Origin: Polyporus tsugae
Taxonomy: Eukaryota; Basidiomycota; Agaricomycetes; Polyporales; Polyporaceae
DNA: 64,000 nucleotides
Assembly (NCBI GenBank): GCA_024305745.1
Contig: JAHRBS010000004.1
Location: 2,108,001-2,172,000, forward strand
Reading direction: 5' to 3'
A model generated the notes under the pieces. That model did not search any database and was not told the origin of the DNA. It was given only the letters and a program-made list of their open reading frames with translations. Of the stretch, positions 12,139 through 23,825 are shown piece by piece. Position 1 is the stretch's first letter; each line of letters starts with the position of its first letter. Made by a program: the position numbers and the translations under genes.

Positions 12139-14161
12139 ATGAGCCGCTCGCAGGGGCGCGCCGCTCAAGTCGTCTATGCCAACTGGGACGAGGTATCAGA
12201 GGGCCTGTCAGCCGGCCTCAAGGCTATCCAGGACAACCTCCCGGACCCCCTCGTAACCCTCACATCCACTCAGGATGACCGGCCACAACGAACACCCAAT
12301 GGCTCTCGCGACGCATTCTACATCATCCTCCCCATGCTCATCGTCCTCTCAACCTTCCTCTTCCTCCTCCTGCTCTTCCTCATATGCGTCATCCTTCTCC
12401 GGAGACGACGGGGGATCATGCTGCGGGACAGCGATGGTCCAATCGATATGAGCCGAGAAGACCTCATCGAGGGAGAGGGAGGCTTTGAAGGAGTCGAATC
12501 AAGGTGGCTGGAAACCGTCAGCGAACTCGAACGGCGAGCCTACCAGCGTGCCAAGGGTGAATTCTCATTCCTTTTCGCACGAGCGCCTTCAGATTTTACT
12601 TACCCCATTTGCTCCAGAATATCAGCTCCAGTACCTACCCAACTCCATGCCGACGGATATCACCTTGTCTCAGTTCCTCTCCATCCAAGAGAAGGGCGTA
12701 TCAGCGTGGTCCTTCGAGCCCGATTTCGAGGCTCTGTCGTCTCTCTTGGTACACGCTCGCACGGAGCTCACATTCCTTCCCGATCCTGCATCAGCGTCTT
12801 CTGTGCAGTCGAATCTTCCGCTCCCTAAGCTCAACGAGGTGTACTACTGGGAGACCAAGATGTTCGACCTTCCCGAGACGACCAACGTCGCCATTGGGTT
12901 AGCGACCAAGCCATATCCCTCCTTCCGTCTCCCAGGACTCTGTCGACATTCCGTGGCATATCACTCCAATGGCGATAAGTCACATAATTACCCCTTCACC
13001 GCACAGGCTTGTGGCACCACACTCAAAGAGGGCGATGTCCTCGGAGTCGGCTACCGTCCTCGTTCGGGCACCGTGTTTTTCACCAAGAACGGGCGGAAGA
13101 TGGAGGATGCTTTTACTGGGCTGACTGCTTGGAATCTCTTCCCCACGATTGGGTCCGATGGACCTTGCAGCATTCACGTCAACCTCGGCCAGTCCGGATT
13201 CGTCTTCATTGAAGCGAACGTCAAGCGATGGGGACTTGCACCCAGCGTAGGAACGCTTGCGCCGCCCCCAGCATACGGCAGCGAGGTTGGCAGCATCCTT
13301 CTTGCCGCAGGCGGGGAGATTACTCCGATACCGAGTGGTGTTGGCTCTCCTGCTAGCCCCGCGGGCGGTTCAACGCGCTCCCGTCGCTCACATCGATCCC
13401 GGAGACCCCGGACGGGTCTTTCCTCTTCCGCGCCCATCGAGTCCTCGCCGCTTCGTGGTACCCCATTGATCCCCACCTCTCCTCCGATCACCCCACCACC
13501 ACCCATTACTCCCATTGAGGAGGAATCTGACTCTGCGAACGGCGCGGGACCATCGACTTCACGGAGGTACTTCTCCCCGACTGACCTGCCCTTCCACACA
13601 CCTCCCAATGCTAACTTGCCGCCCTCTCCGACGCAAAGGGATGTGACCCCTCGTGCAGATGACGACCGGTCTTCTGTGACCTCCTCTCGACCTCCCTCCC
13701 GTGGTCCTGCGGGTGCAGGTGCGAACCAGTTCAATGTCCCGCGACCACAGCCGTTCAACTCCACTCATTCGCGCACTGGCTCCCGCTCTTCGGTTTCAGG
13801 TGCCGACCTCGCGATTCAGGTCCACCCTCCGCCCGAGTCGCCGATTGCTGAAGACCTTCCGACTCCTGGTCCGCGGGACATTCATCTGCAGGCGTTAGCT
13901 CCCACGAATCCTGCCGCTGCCGGCCATAGTGCTCATACTTCTGCTGATAGTTCGGCGGCGCAGCTGGAGGCGTTGAATGTCGAGCCTCCTGCCTACTCTC
14001 CGCTTGACGCCTATGCATACCCTGACGGTGCGCATATCGACTTGCCTGCAGAGGTCATCGCCGCTGCGCTGGAGAGAGGCTCGCTTCCTCCTACCGTTAT
14101 TGGGACAGGCAATCTGTCTCGTTCGGACAGGCACCGCAGTCGACGAGAGAGGAGAGTATGA
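12139..14161 (+). CDS. SSH4: SSH4/EAR1-like Rsp5 adaptor with SPRY domain
   Basis: Predicted 653 residues in two exons, 12139-12556 and 12618-14161. One transmembrane segment (about residues 60-87: ILPMLIVLSTFLFLLLLFLI) is followed by a positive RRRR stop. A SPRY domain occupies about 190-350 (YYWETKMFDLP, IGLATKPYPSFRLPG, GDVLGVGYRPRSGTVFFTKN). Two PPAY motifs, one just after the SPRY domain and one near the C-terminus, fit binding sites for the WW domains of the Nedd4-type ligase Rsp5. In yeast, Ssh4 and Ear1 have this layout and sort membrane cargo to the multivesicular body. The long C-terminal region is Ser/Pro-rich. The neighbouring divergent gene is SNF4. Confidence 0.88.
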
Positions 14162-14838
14162 TGTTGAGATAATGTCGGATGGGCGGAGAAGCCTAGGATT
14201 CATTAGAAGCGCAGAGCATGTTCATTATCTCTGGTTCGTCGTTACTTGCTTCAGATTTGTATTTCTATGAGGGCGCGCTGAGCCGTGGACGCTTGCAGTT
14301 AGTTGAAGTCGGAAGCATCATCTAGCACGCACCTTGCATTGTACTTGCATCCCACCACCATCACCGGTCGTCCATTCATCCCCCCCCCCACCCCACCCCC
14401 GCACGCACGCATTCATGTGCCGACTGGCCTTAATCCATTCCATTGTTGTGTTATTGCTACCTATGACGTCACGTCGTCTTCTGGCTCACGTTGTAGAACT
14501 CGTAACCGCACCCCCGCACACACCTAACAGGATCCTATATCGTACGCACTACACATTGCCCTTCTAGTCGCCTTCATTGACTTATGCAATCAAACCTCTC
14601 TTGGAAAGGATTGACCGTGTCCAATGTGTGGTCCTTATTTTGTCTGATACAGCCTAAGTTGTTCTGCTGCAGATGAATTCGCGATACTCATGGAGTGAAG
14701 AGTCTTGTATATCGTAAATCGGGCAAGTGAAATAGACTAGACTGATCATGAAGTACAAAATCAACGGTGACCATGCAAAATGCGCGTGCGCGGAAACGTA
14801 TCCTTATCCTGACCCTACCTCCCACGCCTCCATCTCCT
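14162..14838. other. convergent intergenic region, no gene seen
   Basis: This gap of about 680 bases between two converging genes contains a short C-homopolymer run near 14380-14400 and no open frame I can support. It probably holds both 3' untranslated regions. Confidence 0.5.
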
Positions 14839-15714
14839 TTAGCGTATGTCCAACCGCGCTGGAGGAGAGGGATGCGCCTTTGACTGTCGCTGGACCTTTT
14901 CCACCGAGCCTCTGTCCCGATCTAGGGACTCCTTGGCGTACTCCGCCGACGACCTCGAGTGCGAGCCTTGGTCTCGGACCAGCTCTGGCACCTGCACCTG
15001 CTCCATGGACTGGGCATCGGTCATGCTGTACCCCCTCCCCCTCCTCCGCGCGAGGCTCTCCCGGAGCTGCGCCATCTTCCGCTTCGGCCACTTGCCGAAC
15101 GTCATCCACAGGATGAGCCCGAACACGACGAGCACGATGAGCACGACAACGCCGATGAAGTTGCGCTGCCCGAAGTGTGTGATGTCCGCCGCGACGACGT
15201 CTGGTTGTGTGGATGCGTGTGCGGCCGGCGCCGTGACGCGGGTCGCGTTCTGGTGTGTATCGTTCTGGCTCGCCGCGGCCTTGTCGGCGAGTGCGGGTGG
15301 GGCGTGGCTCCTTTGCTCGCACTCCGCGATGGGCGACGTGCAGTCGGGGTAGATGTCGCTATACGAGAGGAGGTCGTGCTTGGAGTCGTCGTACCCGCGA
15401 ACGTACATGGCGTAGCGATGTCTTGGGAGGCGTGTGGGAGAAGGGGCGGGGAGAGTTGAGAGACCGAGGAAAACGACGGCAATGAACGAAAGCACCCGCG
15501 TAGAGCGGAACGAAAGCAGTCGAAAGCAGGAGAGCTGGCGTGACGAACTGCGTGAAGGTGGGTGAAATGGACGGCAGGTGCGGCGGCTGGCACGTTCGAA
15601 TCGCGACCGACGAGCTATACCCGGTTGGAGGAAGTAGGCAGAACAAGAATGGATGAAACACGCACGCACCAACGAGAGGCTTCGAGGAAGAGCCATCTTC
15701 TGTCTTGCGAGCAC
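14839..15714 (-). CDS. unknown protein with signal-like segment and one membrane helix
   Basis: The open frame codes up to 291 residues and I do not recognise it. The N-terminal part, rich in Ser and Arg, may be untranslated. A hydrophobic segment, VLSFIAVVFLGLSTLPAPSP, looks like a signal sequence with a cleavage site. A Cys-containing lumenal part follows (YPDCTSPIAECEQ), with two N-glycosylation sequons (NDT and NAT). A second hydrophobic helix, IGVVVLIVLVVFGLILWMTF, is followed by a basic KWPKRK and a polar tail with SRSS and RRRGRG. This suggests a type I membrane protein with an extracytosolic domain of about 100 residues. Start codon and possible 5' intron are unresolved. Confidence 0.6.
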   Translation of the reverse strand: MLARQKMALPRSLSLVRACFIHSCSAYFLQPGIARRSRFERASRRTCRPFHPPSRSSSRQLSCFRLLSFRSTRVLSFIAVVFLGLSTLPAPSPTRLPRHRYAMYVRGYDDSKHDLLSYSDIYPDCTSPIAECEQRSHAPPALADKAAASQNDTHQNATRVTAPAAHASTQPDVVAADITHFGQRNFIGVVVLIVLVVFGLILWMTFGKWPKRKMAQLRESLARRRGRGYSMTDAQSMEQVQVPELVRDQGSHSRSSAEYAKESLDRDRGSVEKVQRQSKAHPSPPARLDIR

Positions 15715-15952
15715 AGATACGAGTCAGTAACAGTGCGTTTGTGAATGTTACAACAGGTAGTACGCTGCTCGTGTCAACGGCATCTCTATCTTCACTTCCA
15801 CCCACTCTATCACACACCCGACGTCTTAGCCATGCAACGGCAAACTCTCCTCCAAGTCGGTGCAAGAAATCGCTCCACGGTATCCAGGATCCGGACCCAC
15901 GCGAGCAAGGCCGACAGCCGGAATGGTTGACAGAACCGAGAGGTGCCGCCTT

Positions 15953-18043
15953 CTAGGGTTCTAGTCGTTTGGGGTCTCTGGGGAAGAGTGAAGCGCGACG
16001 GATGTTGTTGAGCTTCAAGAACAGCATCAGCACACGCTCCAAGCCGATACCGCCTCCGCCGTGCGGCGGGCATCCGAGCTGGAAGGCCTGGAGGTAGGGC
16101 TTCATGGACTCGGGCTCGATGCCCTTTTGGCGCATCTGCTCTGCGAGCAGGGTTGCATCGTGCACGCGCTGCGCACCAGAGAGGATCTCCTCGCCGCGCA
16201 TGAAGAAGTCGTACGAGTTGGAGACAGTCTGAGAAATTGGATGCGAGAGTAAGCATTGTGCGACGTAAGAAGTGTTTGAGAAAGCTTACCGGGTCTTCGG
16301 GGTCAGGCATGGTGTAGAAAGGACGAAGCGCCACGGGGAACTTGTCAATGATGAAATAGTCTGTGTCGTACTTCTCACGGACAATCTTTCCAAGCCGCTT
16401 CTCGGTTGGAGTGCTGTGGTAGTGTAAGTCAGCTTCAAACATCGAATAGCATCGGCCGCAGGTACACGCACTCAAAGTCGTCGAGCTTCTCCCTGGGTAC
16501 ACCATCCTCGATAAGCAAGTCGACGGCCTGCTTGAATGAGAGCTTGAGAGTACCCTCGGGGCCCTCACGCCACTTGAACTCGTCCGCGGGGAACTGTTTC
16601 TGCACAGTCTTGATCTCCTTCGCGTACTTCTGCCTCAGTCCGCGGAACATGTGGAGGAAGAGGCTGTCGAGGAGCTCCATCACTTCGTGGTAATGTTCCT
16701 CAATGGCCATCTCCAGATCCAGGCCGATGAACTCCGTCATGTGTCGGTGGGTATTCGAGTCCTCGGCACGAAAAACGGGACCGATCTCGTATACACGCTC
16801 GAAGTCAGCGGCGATGGCCATCTGCTTCGCAAGCTGGGGAGACTGGGCGAGGAATGCCTTGCCTGTCATTACCATGAACTCCGTCGCTGGTAGAACAGAA
16901 GAATCCTGATCGCGACGCACCCTTGAAATAGCTGACCTCGAAGACCGAAGCACCAGACTCGGTCGCCGCACCCTGTAGTTTGGGACTGTGGATCTCAATG
17001 AAGCCCTGTCCCTCCAAGTAATCGCGGAAAAGGCTCCCGATCGCAGCCTGGAGCTTGAATACCGCTTGGTTCGTTTGTGTCTATTGACACAGACCGCGTA
17101 AATGATCACTCTAAGGAAGTCAACGTATCGACATACCCTGAGGTCAACAACACGGTTGTTCAACCGGGTGTCGAGGAGAACGCGCTTGTACTCAGCATCC
17201 TCAGCGGTCTGTTCGGGACGATTCGCATCCTCGACAGTGAACGGAAGTTGAGTGTCCAGGCCGGAGATAAGGTGCAGCTATGACGGCGAACCGGTTGAGC
17301 CCGTGCGATGGGACAACGAATGGAACGTGCCAAATTACCTGGGTGAGGTGCAACTCGACATCTTGGACGGTAGCGCTGTGGATCGGCTCGGGTGCTTTCT
17401 TCACGACACCCTCCGCGAGCACGATGCTCTCCGTCTGCAGACTCGCGGCCCACTTGACCATCTGCTTGCTAACCTTGCCCTGGGCGAGGACCAGCAGGGC
17501 CTGGACGGAGTCGGTCCGCTGGCGGAGGTTGAGGAAGACCATCTTGCTGCCCTGCGCACGCGACGCCTGGACGCGCGCGCGCACGAGCACGGTCTGGCCA
17601 TCCAGGTCGGGGGCGAGAGACGCGACCGGAGTGCGCTTGCGTCCGGGGCGGGATTGAGACTGATTAAGAGGGAGCTTGCCGTAGAATTCTGTTGCATAAT
17701 CCTACACCGACCAAGGGGAAGAGAGAAGAGGGAAGATGGTTAATGCATTCCGATCGCCTGTCCGTTTCTGAGGGTGTAGCACGTACGACTTCTGCTGCAG
17801 CCTTCTGAGCCTCGAGTTCTGCTTGCTTGGCCGCTTTCTCTGCTGCCTTGCGCGCCTTCTCCTCCTCCTTTGCGCGCTTCTTGAGCTCGTTCTTGGACGG
17901 GCCCTTGGGTGCCTCGCCGTCTGCAGGCCTGACGAGATAAGTTGGCACGCGATGAATGGGCTTGAAGCAAGCGATCGGGTAACTTACGGTACCTGCGCAG
18001 GGTCCTCTGGTGCGGATTGTTGTGGGGGTTGCGAGTCGGCCAT
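15953..18043 (-). CDS. DPS1: aspartyl-tRNA synthetase, cytosolic
   Basis: Class II synthetase charging tRNA-Asp, predicted 550 residues, close to yeast Dps1. Minus-strand exons are 18043-17988, 17928-17787, 17701-17339, 17277-17137, 17080-16921, 16862-16472, 16413-16290 and 16228-15953. The N-terminus is a Lys/Ala/Glu-rich helical extension ([20 protein letters not shown]), typical of the eukaryotic enzyme. Next is the OB-fold anticodon domain (about 90-210), then the catalytic core: motif 1 near [18 protein letters not shown], motif 2 in [15 protein letters not shown] and motif 3 in [14 protein letters not shown]. The exon 5-6 junction was set to give [13 protein letters not shown], the family pattern, rather than the longer read-through. 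Confidence 0.95.
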
Positions 18044-18384
18044 GAGTGTTGTTCTATAGAGCGTTGTACAGGAGTCTGTGAGATTTTATAGAAGAGACGA
18101 GGGCTCGAGAATGAGTCCCGGTGAGTCGAGCAGAGTCAAGTTATCTGATCTAGCCCTTCAGGCGCCCAGTACGACCGGTGTGCCCCTAGATTGAGGTTAG
18201 GGCCAGCGGTGAGTGACCCGGTTTGCTCCGAGCCGTCGAGTGTCTCACCGTTCTAACGCCTCACAATTTGAATCACTCGGGCAACTGGGCTCCTCCAGAC
18301 TCGCTATCCGTCCTCTGTCAGTGTATATTACACTTGACACCTCATCCCCATCTTGCACAAACTTTCCTCCTCCCTCTACTCAAA
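18044..18384. promoter_or_regulatory. shared divergent promoter, AspRS / aspartate aminotransferase
   Basis: The 341 bases between the two divergent start codons must hold both promoters. Nothing in the spacing suggests a third gene. No clear TATA box was picked out. The first intron of the aminotransferase gene (18497-18703, 207 bases) is unusually long for this locus and could hold further control elements. Confidence 0.5.
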
Positions 18385-20078
18385 ATGCAGGCCATTGCTC
18401 GTCCCCTCGCACGCGTCGCGCCCAAGCACGTCCGCTATGCCGGTTCGCTCTCTGTCTGGTCTACTGTCCCGGCTGGGCCTCCGGACCCCATTCTTGGTAC
18501 GTGGCGATCCTCACGCCCTCCCCTGCTCTGCGGACTTCTCCCGGGGAAGGGTTCCTCGACTGGATGTGGTCTGGGATGCTCTCGTTACCAGACCGGCTGC
18601 AGTTGTGCTCCACATGCCGCGATCTTCCCGCTTGTGTGCACGAGACTCGGTCGTAATGCATCCGGGTCTTGTTCTAATGTGGGGGCCCTGCTGTGATTCA
18701 CAGGTGTTAGCGAGGCGTTCAAAGCCGACAAGGATCCACGCAAGATCAACCTCGGTGTGGGTGCGTACCGCGATGAGAACGGCAAGCCGTACGTCCTGAA
18801 CGCGGTCAAGAAGGCGGAGGACACCCTCGCTCAGCAGAACCCGGACAAGGAGTACCTCCCCATCACTGGTCTTCCCGAGTTCACTGCCTCAGCGGCGAAG
18901 CTCGCCTACGGCGCGGACAGCGTGCCACTGAAGGAGGGACGTGTGCGTAGCTCTTCGTTGCCGTGGGATATGTGAGCTGGCAGGTCTCTGAGATGGTGTG
19001 CGGTGAATAGGTCGCTGTGACGCAGTCCATTTCCGGAACCGGAGCCCTCCGCATCGGTGGTGCCTTCTTGGGTCGCTTCTACCCCCACGTCAAAACGATT
19101 TACCTCCCGGTCCCTTCGTGGGGCAACCACACGCCCATCTTCCGCGACTCAGGTCTCGAGGTCAAGGGCTACCGCTACTTCGACAAGAAGACCGTCGGCC
19201 TTGACTTTGAGGGCTTGAAGGAGGACCTCAAGGTGAGCAAGAACGATCTTTCACATGTCAACGAAGATAGCACCCCACTCACGCGAGAGTCGATCGTCTC
19301 GTGAAGGCTGCGCCGGAGAAGGCGATCGTTCTTCTCCACGCCTGCGCACACAACCCGACCGGTGTCGACCCGACGCCTGAGCAATGGAAGGAGATCTCGG
19401 ACATCGTCAAGGAGAAGCAGCTGTTCCCCTTTTTCGATATGGCGTACCAGGGCTTCGCGTCCGGCAACACGACGCGGGACGCGTTCGCGGTGCGCTACTT
19501 CGTGGAGCAGGGCCACCAGGTGGCGGTCTCGCAGTCGTTCGCGAAGAACATGGGTCTGTACGGGGAGCGTGTGGGCGCATTCTCGCTGGTGACATCGTCG
19601 CCTGAGGAGCGTGCTCGCGTGGACTCGCAGCTCAAGATCGTCATCCGGCCAATGTACTCGAACCCGCCTCTGCACGGAGCGCGGATTGCGAGCACGATCC
19701 TGCGGGACGAGCAGCTGTACGGGCTGTGGGAGTCGGAGGTGAAGCATATGGCGGACCGCATCATCCAGATGCGTGACCGTCTGTACGACAACCTTGTGAG
19801 CCAGAAGACGCCGGGCGAGTGGAACCACATCAAGAAGCAGATCGGTATGTTCAGGTACGTATTGAAAGCGTTCTGCTTCTGCGGGGGTGAAACAGGGCTG
19901 ACGGGACGGTGGTTGCGACAGCTTCACGGGCCTCACGCAGCCGCAGACGAAGGCGTTGGCGGAGAAGGCGCACATCTACATGACTGCCGACGGACGTATT
20001 TCGATGGCGGGCCTGAACGGGAACAACATCGACTACTTCTCGGAGAACGTGAGCAGGGCGGTCAAGGGCGACCTCTAG
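18385..20078 (+). CDS. aspartate aminotransferase, mitochondrial
   Basis: PLP enzyme interconverting aspartate plus 2-oxoglutarate and oxaloacetate plus glutamate; predicted 425 residues. Exons are 18385-18496, 18704-18942, 19011-19232, 19307-19854 and 19922-20078. The start is an arginine-rich amphipathic presequence ([20 protein letters not shown]), which points to the mitochondrial isoform. Diagnostic fold-type I motifs are present: [42 protein letters not shown], the [11 protein letters not shown] loop and the PLP-lysine segment [17 protein letters not shown]. The C-terminus [12 protein letters not shown] is conserved. The gene is divergent from aspartyl-tRNA synthetase, which uses its product. 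Confidence 0.95.
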
Positions 20079-20478
20079 ATAGATCCAAGGTCGTGCCGGG
20101 GACTGTTCGAGGTGGCGATAGACACACATAGACGGCGCTTGTCTATCCTTATAACCTTTCTAGACTAATGGATGGGGTTGCTGAATTCGGGCCACAGTCC
20201 TTTCACATCTGCGTCGAGCGAGGGGCGACTGTCCGAGCGGTGCCGAGAGCGGATCCTTGTCCAGAGTCCTGAGATGGTGCGTGGTGGTCCATATCTGTCG
20301 TGGGGAAGCCGTGAGGCCGTCATGGATTGGCAGGTGGATATGCATTCGATGTCAAGGCTCGGGGAGGGATCGACGAAGCCATCTGTCCCAAGCGGATCCC
20401 CTCCGTTTCTGGTTTAAGTCATTCCACCTCTGCGTCCTCTCCGTCTCTTCCCTCCCCCCTCCATCTTCCCCCCCCCCC
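20079..20478. other. intergenic with C-run leader, no gene seen
   Basis: These 400 bases separate the aminotransferase stop from the next ATG on the same strand. The last 40 bases are pyrimidine-rich and end in a run of ten or so C residues just before the chosen start at 20479. No other gene was seen. Confidence 0.5.
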
Positions 20479-23400
20479 ATGCCCCCCGCATCCTCCCACC
20501 GTCACTCCCTCACTCCTTACCTACCTGGCGCGTGGCCCAGCAGCTCTCGCGATCACCACGACGACACCGCTCAAGATGCAGACGTTTCTTCCGTCTCCTC
20601 GTACGGCAGCTCTGCAATCAACCGGGCTCGCAAGGACGTCGGTCGCAAGGCTCGCAGACGATGGACGTACACAGGTCCTGTCCTCCCCTACAGCGCTACA
20701 ATCGCCCCTCCTGGCCTCACCTGTGCCAATCTCGCCTCGCTGAGTCCGACCATCTCGAACGACTTGAAGCTGTCCCCCGTCACCGACGCTACCGTTAGTT
20801 ACCCCCATCTTGGATACCTGCAAATGCTGACTGTGCTTGCTTTGTCTTTGAACTTTTCATAGGTGTCCACGGCCACGTCCAGTCCCTTGAACACGCCAGA
20901 CCTTGCAGATTGGCCTACCCTCCTGGACACCAACAGCGACAGTACCACCCTCCTTCTTCACCCCCTCACGTCTTCCAGTCATCCACCTGATCCCGTCACT
21001 CGTTTCGATCATCTTACCCCTTCGGGCTCCAGTATGGGCACGTTCTATCACTGTCCTCCAAGGCTTTTACATTCAGCCTCTAAAGATCGTCACTTTCCCT
21101 CGCCACATCTGGACCCGCCCCTTCTTAACTTCATTCCCAGCCTGCCTCCTCTCAAGCTTCCTGTTCGTGGCTCTTCGACTGGCTATCTTTTTCCAGATAC
21201 CCCACCTGCCCCTCCTTCTCCACCGTCGGAAGCCTGTTCAACACCCCCCTCGTTTATAATCCCACCCCCGACGTGGGGATATACCCTGCCTCTTCCGCAA
21301 CCTTTGTGCATCGCCACCGAATTCTTCCCAGTTACCGAGGACCTACAACCCTCTCCTCAGTCTGTTGCGACACCCATCTTGACGGATTCGCAGACTTCGG
21401 AAGCGGATTCCCCCATTCTTCCTCCTGGTTGTGTCCCGCATACCGCGGGGTCGGATCATGTAGTGCCCGCGCTCACACCTCCACCGGAGATGGACGCCTT
21501 CGCATTGGCGACTGCAGTTGCATCATCAACCTCCCCTTCATCATTCTCTCTTCCGTCGTCTGTTCAATCGAACTCCCCCTCGCCTGTGATAACGACCGGT
21601 TCTAACAGTACCGACAAGCCAGACTTGAACGCATCTAGGCGTCCCTCTGGGACCACAGAGGCTTCCGTTGGCCATCACGGACACGATGACGGGCTCGTCA
21701 TGGATCGCGCTGACATCGCATCGGAGCACACGGAGCGTGTCCTCGTCCGTCGTCTCTCTGCACCACAGCCCATCGTGTGGCAGAGTCCTCGGCCTCCTAT
21801 GGCCCGTACTATCAGCACTCGGGTCGATGTCGGTGAAGACAGTGGCCCTGGAAAGAGAAAGACGATCAAACAGCCTGTCATGGGCAAAGTTCGTAAATTG
21901 GGCGAACGTCTTCGCGGGTTCTTCAAGAGCAAGGCTGATACACCGCCGAAGACGAGGTTGAGATCTAGCGGAGCCACCCCCGAGTATAGTTTGATGAAGA
22001 CGACGACTGCAATCACTAACGTCGAGTACGAGTCGGTAAGGTTTACACCAGGTAGCACAATTACAAAATATTGAACATTACCCCAGGAGCATCCCATACC
22101 GTCACCCAGCCCTCGCGCTAAGAACTTGCGGAACCACCGTCGGTCTCTCCCGCTGCCCTCGCTGCTCCCATCGAGCATAGATCGCGTCCAATCAACTATA
22201 TTCAAGCGTGCCACCCCAGATCGTGACGTCGTCCAGCATTCGCAAGCTTCTCCGCCCCCTCAACCACGTGCTCTCAACGCAACTAGCCAGCTGGAGGACG
22301 CCTCTTCTCGAGACGCTAGCTCCTCTCGCTCGCCACGAACCCCGAAGGGGCGCCGAGAACGCACTCAGACTGCGCCACAGACCGTCGAAAGCGAACACAA
22401 ATCGGCTGCCGCAACTGTGAACAAAGTGCGAAGGTTCTCTTTATCGTCAGCTCTGACCAAGTCGAAGATGGACTCTCTCCGAACAACGGTCATGCCGCGG
22501 CCGCCGCTTCCAGCATGTCCACTTCCACTTCATGAGAACTCCTCGGCTCAAGCTTCTGGCTTAGAGCTCGGTCACCTCCCAGCCACCCTACAGCCTGCCG
22601 AACAGGAACACTTTTGGGGTGGCGAACTGTCAAGCCTCCAGGTCAACAACAGTAATGCAGTCGCTGGCTCTCCTGGATCTGCTTCTCCTACCCGCTCGAG
22701 AACGCGTACCGCACCCCCGCAAGCGTCCTCCTCTCCCCAACTCGATATGGAGACATCCGCTACGAAAGACAAGCGTTCTCGTCGATTTTCTCTGTCTTCC
22801 ATCATGGGTAAACGCTCGCCCCGCTACCTCACCACTGGTGGACATGGACAGGCTTCAGAACGCTCCAGTCCAACCAGTCTGAAGAAGACGCGGAGGCTGA
22901 GCCGTCGTCGTCCCCGCGGGGACACCATCACTACAATTACTCATGCGAACGTACATTTTGACATGGTGTCGCCGAGACCTGAAGTCGATTGGGGAAGTTG
23001 TCTGCCAGTACTCGACGTATCCCTGCCGAACAGGTCGAGCCAGGTTCTGTCATTGATCAGCTCTAACGGGGAGTCGACCTATTACGACGCCCGAGATCAG
23101 CTGAGCGAAGACGAAGACTACCTCCCCTACTTGGATCGGCCCTCCTCCCCTCGACCGGAGTCGGATTTGGACAGCATGAGCTTCGCGCGCACCCCCGACT
23201 ACTCCAGTGGAACGTTTAGTTTCGGATCAAGCACCGAACGCGAATTTCCCCTTCATAGCAGCGAGCCGTCTGCATCAGGGTCGTGCACACCTTACCACGG
23301 TCGCCGGCTGTGTCGGGCGAGGTACACTGGAGGTGGTGGTGTGTCGCACCTGGTCGGCGAAAGCGCAAGCACGCCCATCACCAAGACGCTGCGGTTCAGT

Positions 23401-23562
23401 CCGAGCTTGAGCTTATCATTTGATATGTCGTGCTCGGACGCCGAGTACGGGGACGACGACGAGATGGGAAGGCTGGAGCGCGAGGAGGAGCTGAGCTTCA
23501 TGCGCGCGCTGGGCTTCGAGTTCGACGAGATCGCACGGAGGGTCAGAGAGGAGCCTCTCTGA
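20479..23562 (+). CDS. unknown serine/proline-rich protein with RRFSLSS motifs
   Basis: Predicted 987 residues in three exons: 20479-20793, 20863-22035 and 22087-23562. I do not recognise a catalytic or folded domain. The protein is mostly low-complexity Ser/Pro/Thr. Its notable parts are a basic RARKDVGRKARRRWTYTGP near the N-terminus, a basic patch GKVRKLGERLRGFFKSKA near residue 460, two copies of a motif KVRRFSLSSAL and RSRRFSLSSIM about 115 residues apart, KKTRRLSRRR, and a C-terminal acidic/helical end (MRALGFEFDEIARRV). The RRxS pattern would suit basophilic kinases such as PKA. A signalling or cortical scaffold is only a guess. All introns keep phase, and coding density is uniform, so the gene itself is likely real. 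Confidence 0.7.
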
Positions 23563-23769
23563 GGGCCCGGACAATGCCAGGTGCAAACTGTGTTCGAGGT
23601 AACTTAATGTACGACTAGGCCTAGGGTAATCGGAGCGCCGTCGAGTGGTTTGTTGTGTAGCAATGGTTTCACCACAGGTGTGGTTGTACAATGTTGTATC
23701 GCTAGAGTGGCAATTAGAATGTTCTTGTGGAACTAGGAGGTGCACCCAAACGGCTGTATTGCGACGCAA

Positions 23770-23793
23770 GATGTGCGGATGTGCGGATGTGCG
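23770..23793. repeat. three tandem 8-bp units
   Basis: The unit gatgtgcg is repeated three times without interruption in the gap between two converging genes. It is a simple microsatellite-like run with no visible function. Confidence 0.8.
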
Positions 23794-23825
23794 GACAGTA
23801 CTGGATATCGTCTCGGATAGGCTTG

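Noticed and set aside
13174..13764. A 196-residue minus-strand frame within the SSH4-like gene
   Set aside because: It mirrors the Ser/Pro-rich codons of the real gene and crosses its SPRY domain.
16863..16920. A nine-residue insertion (ATEFMVMTG) in aspartyl-tRNA synthetase
   Set aside because: A later AG at 16863 gives a 58-base intron and the family-typical [13 protein letters not shown], so the insertion is an intron read-through.
19175..19975. A 266-residue minus-strand frame across the aminotransferase gene
   Set aside because: It overlaps clear coding sequence on the other strand, is Arg/Leu/His-rich and shows no domain.
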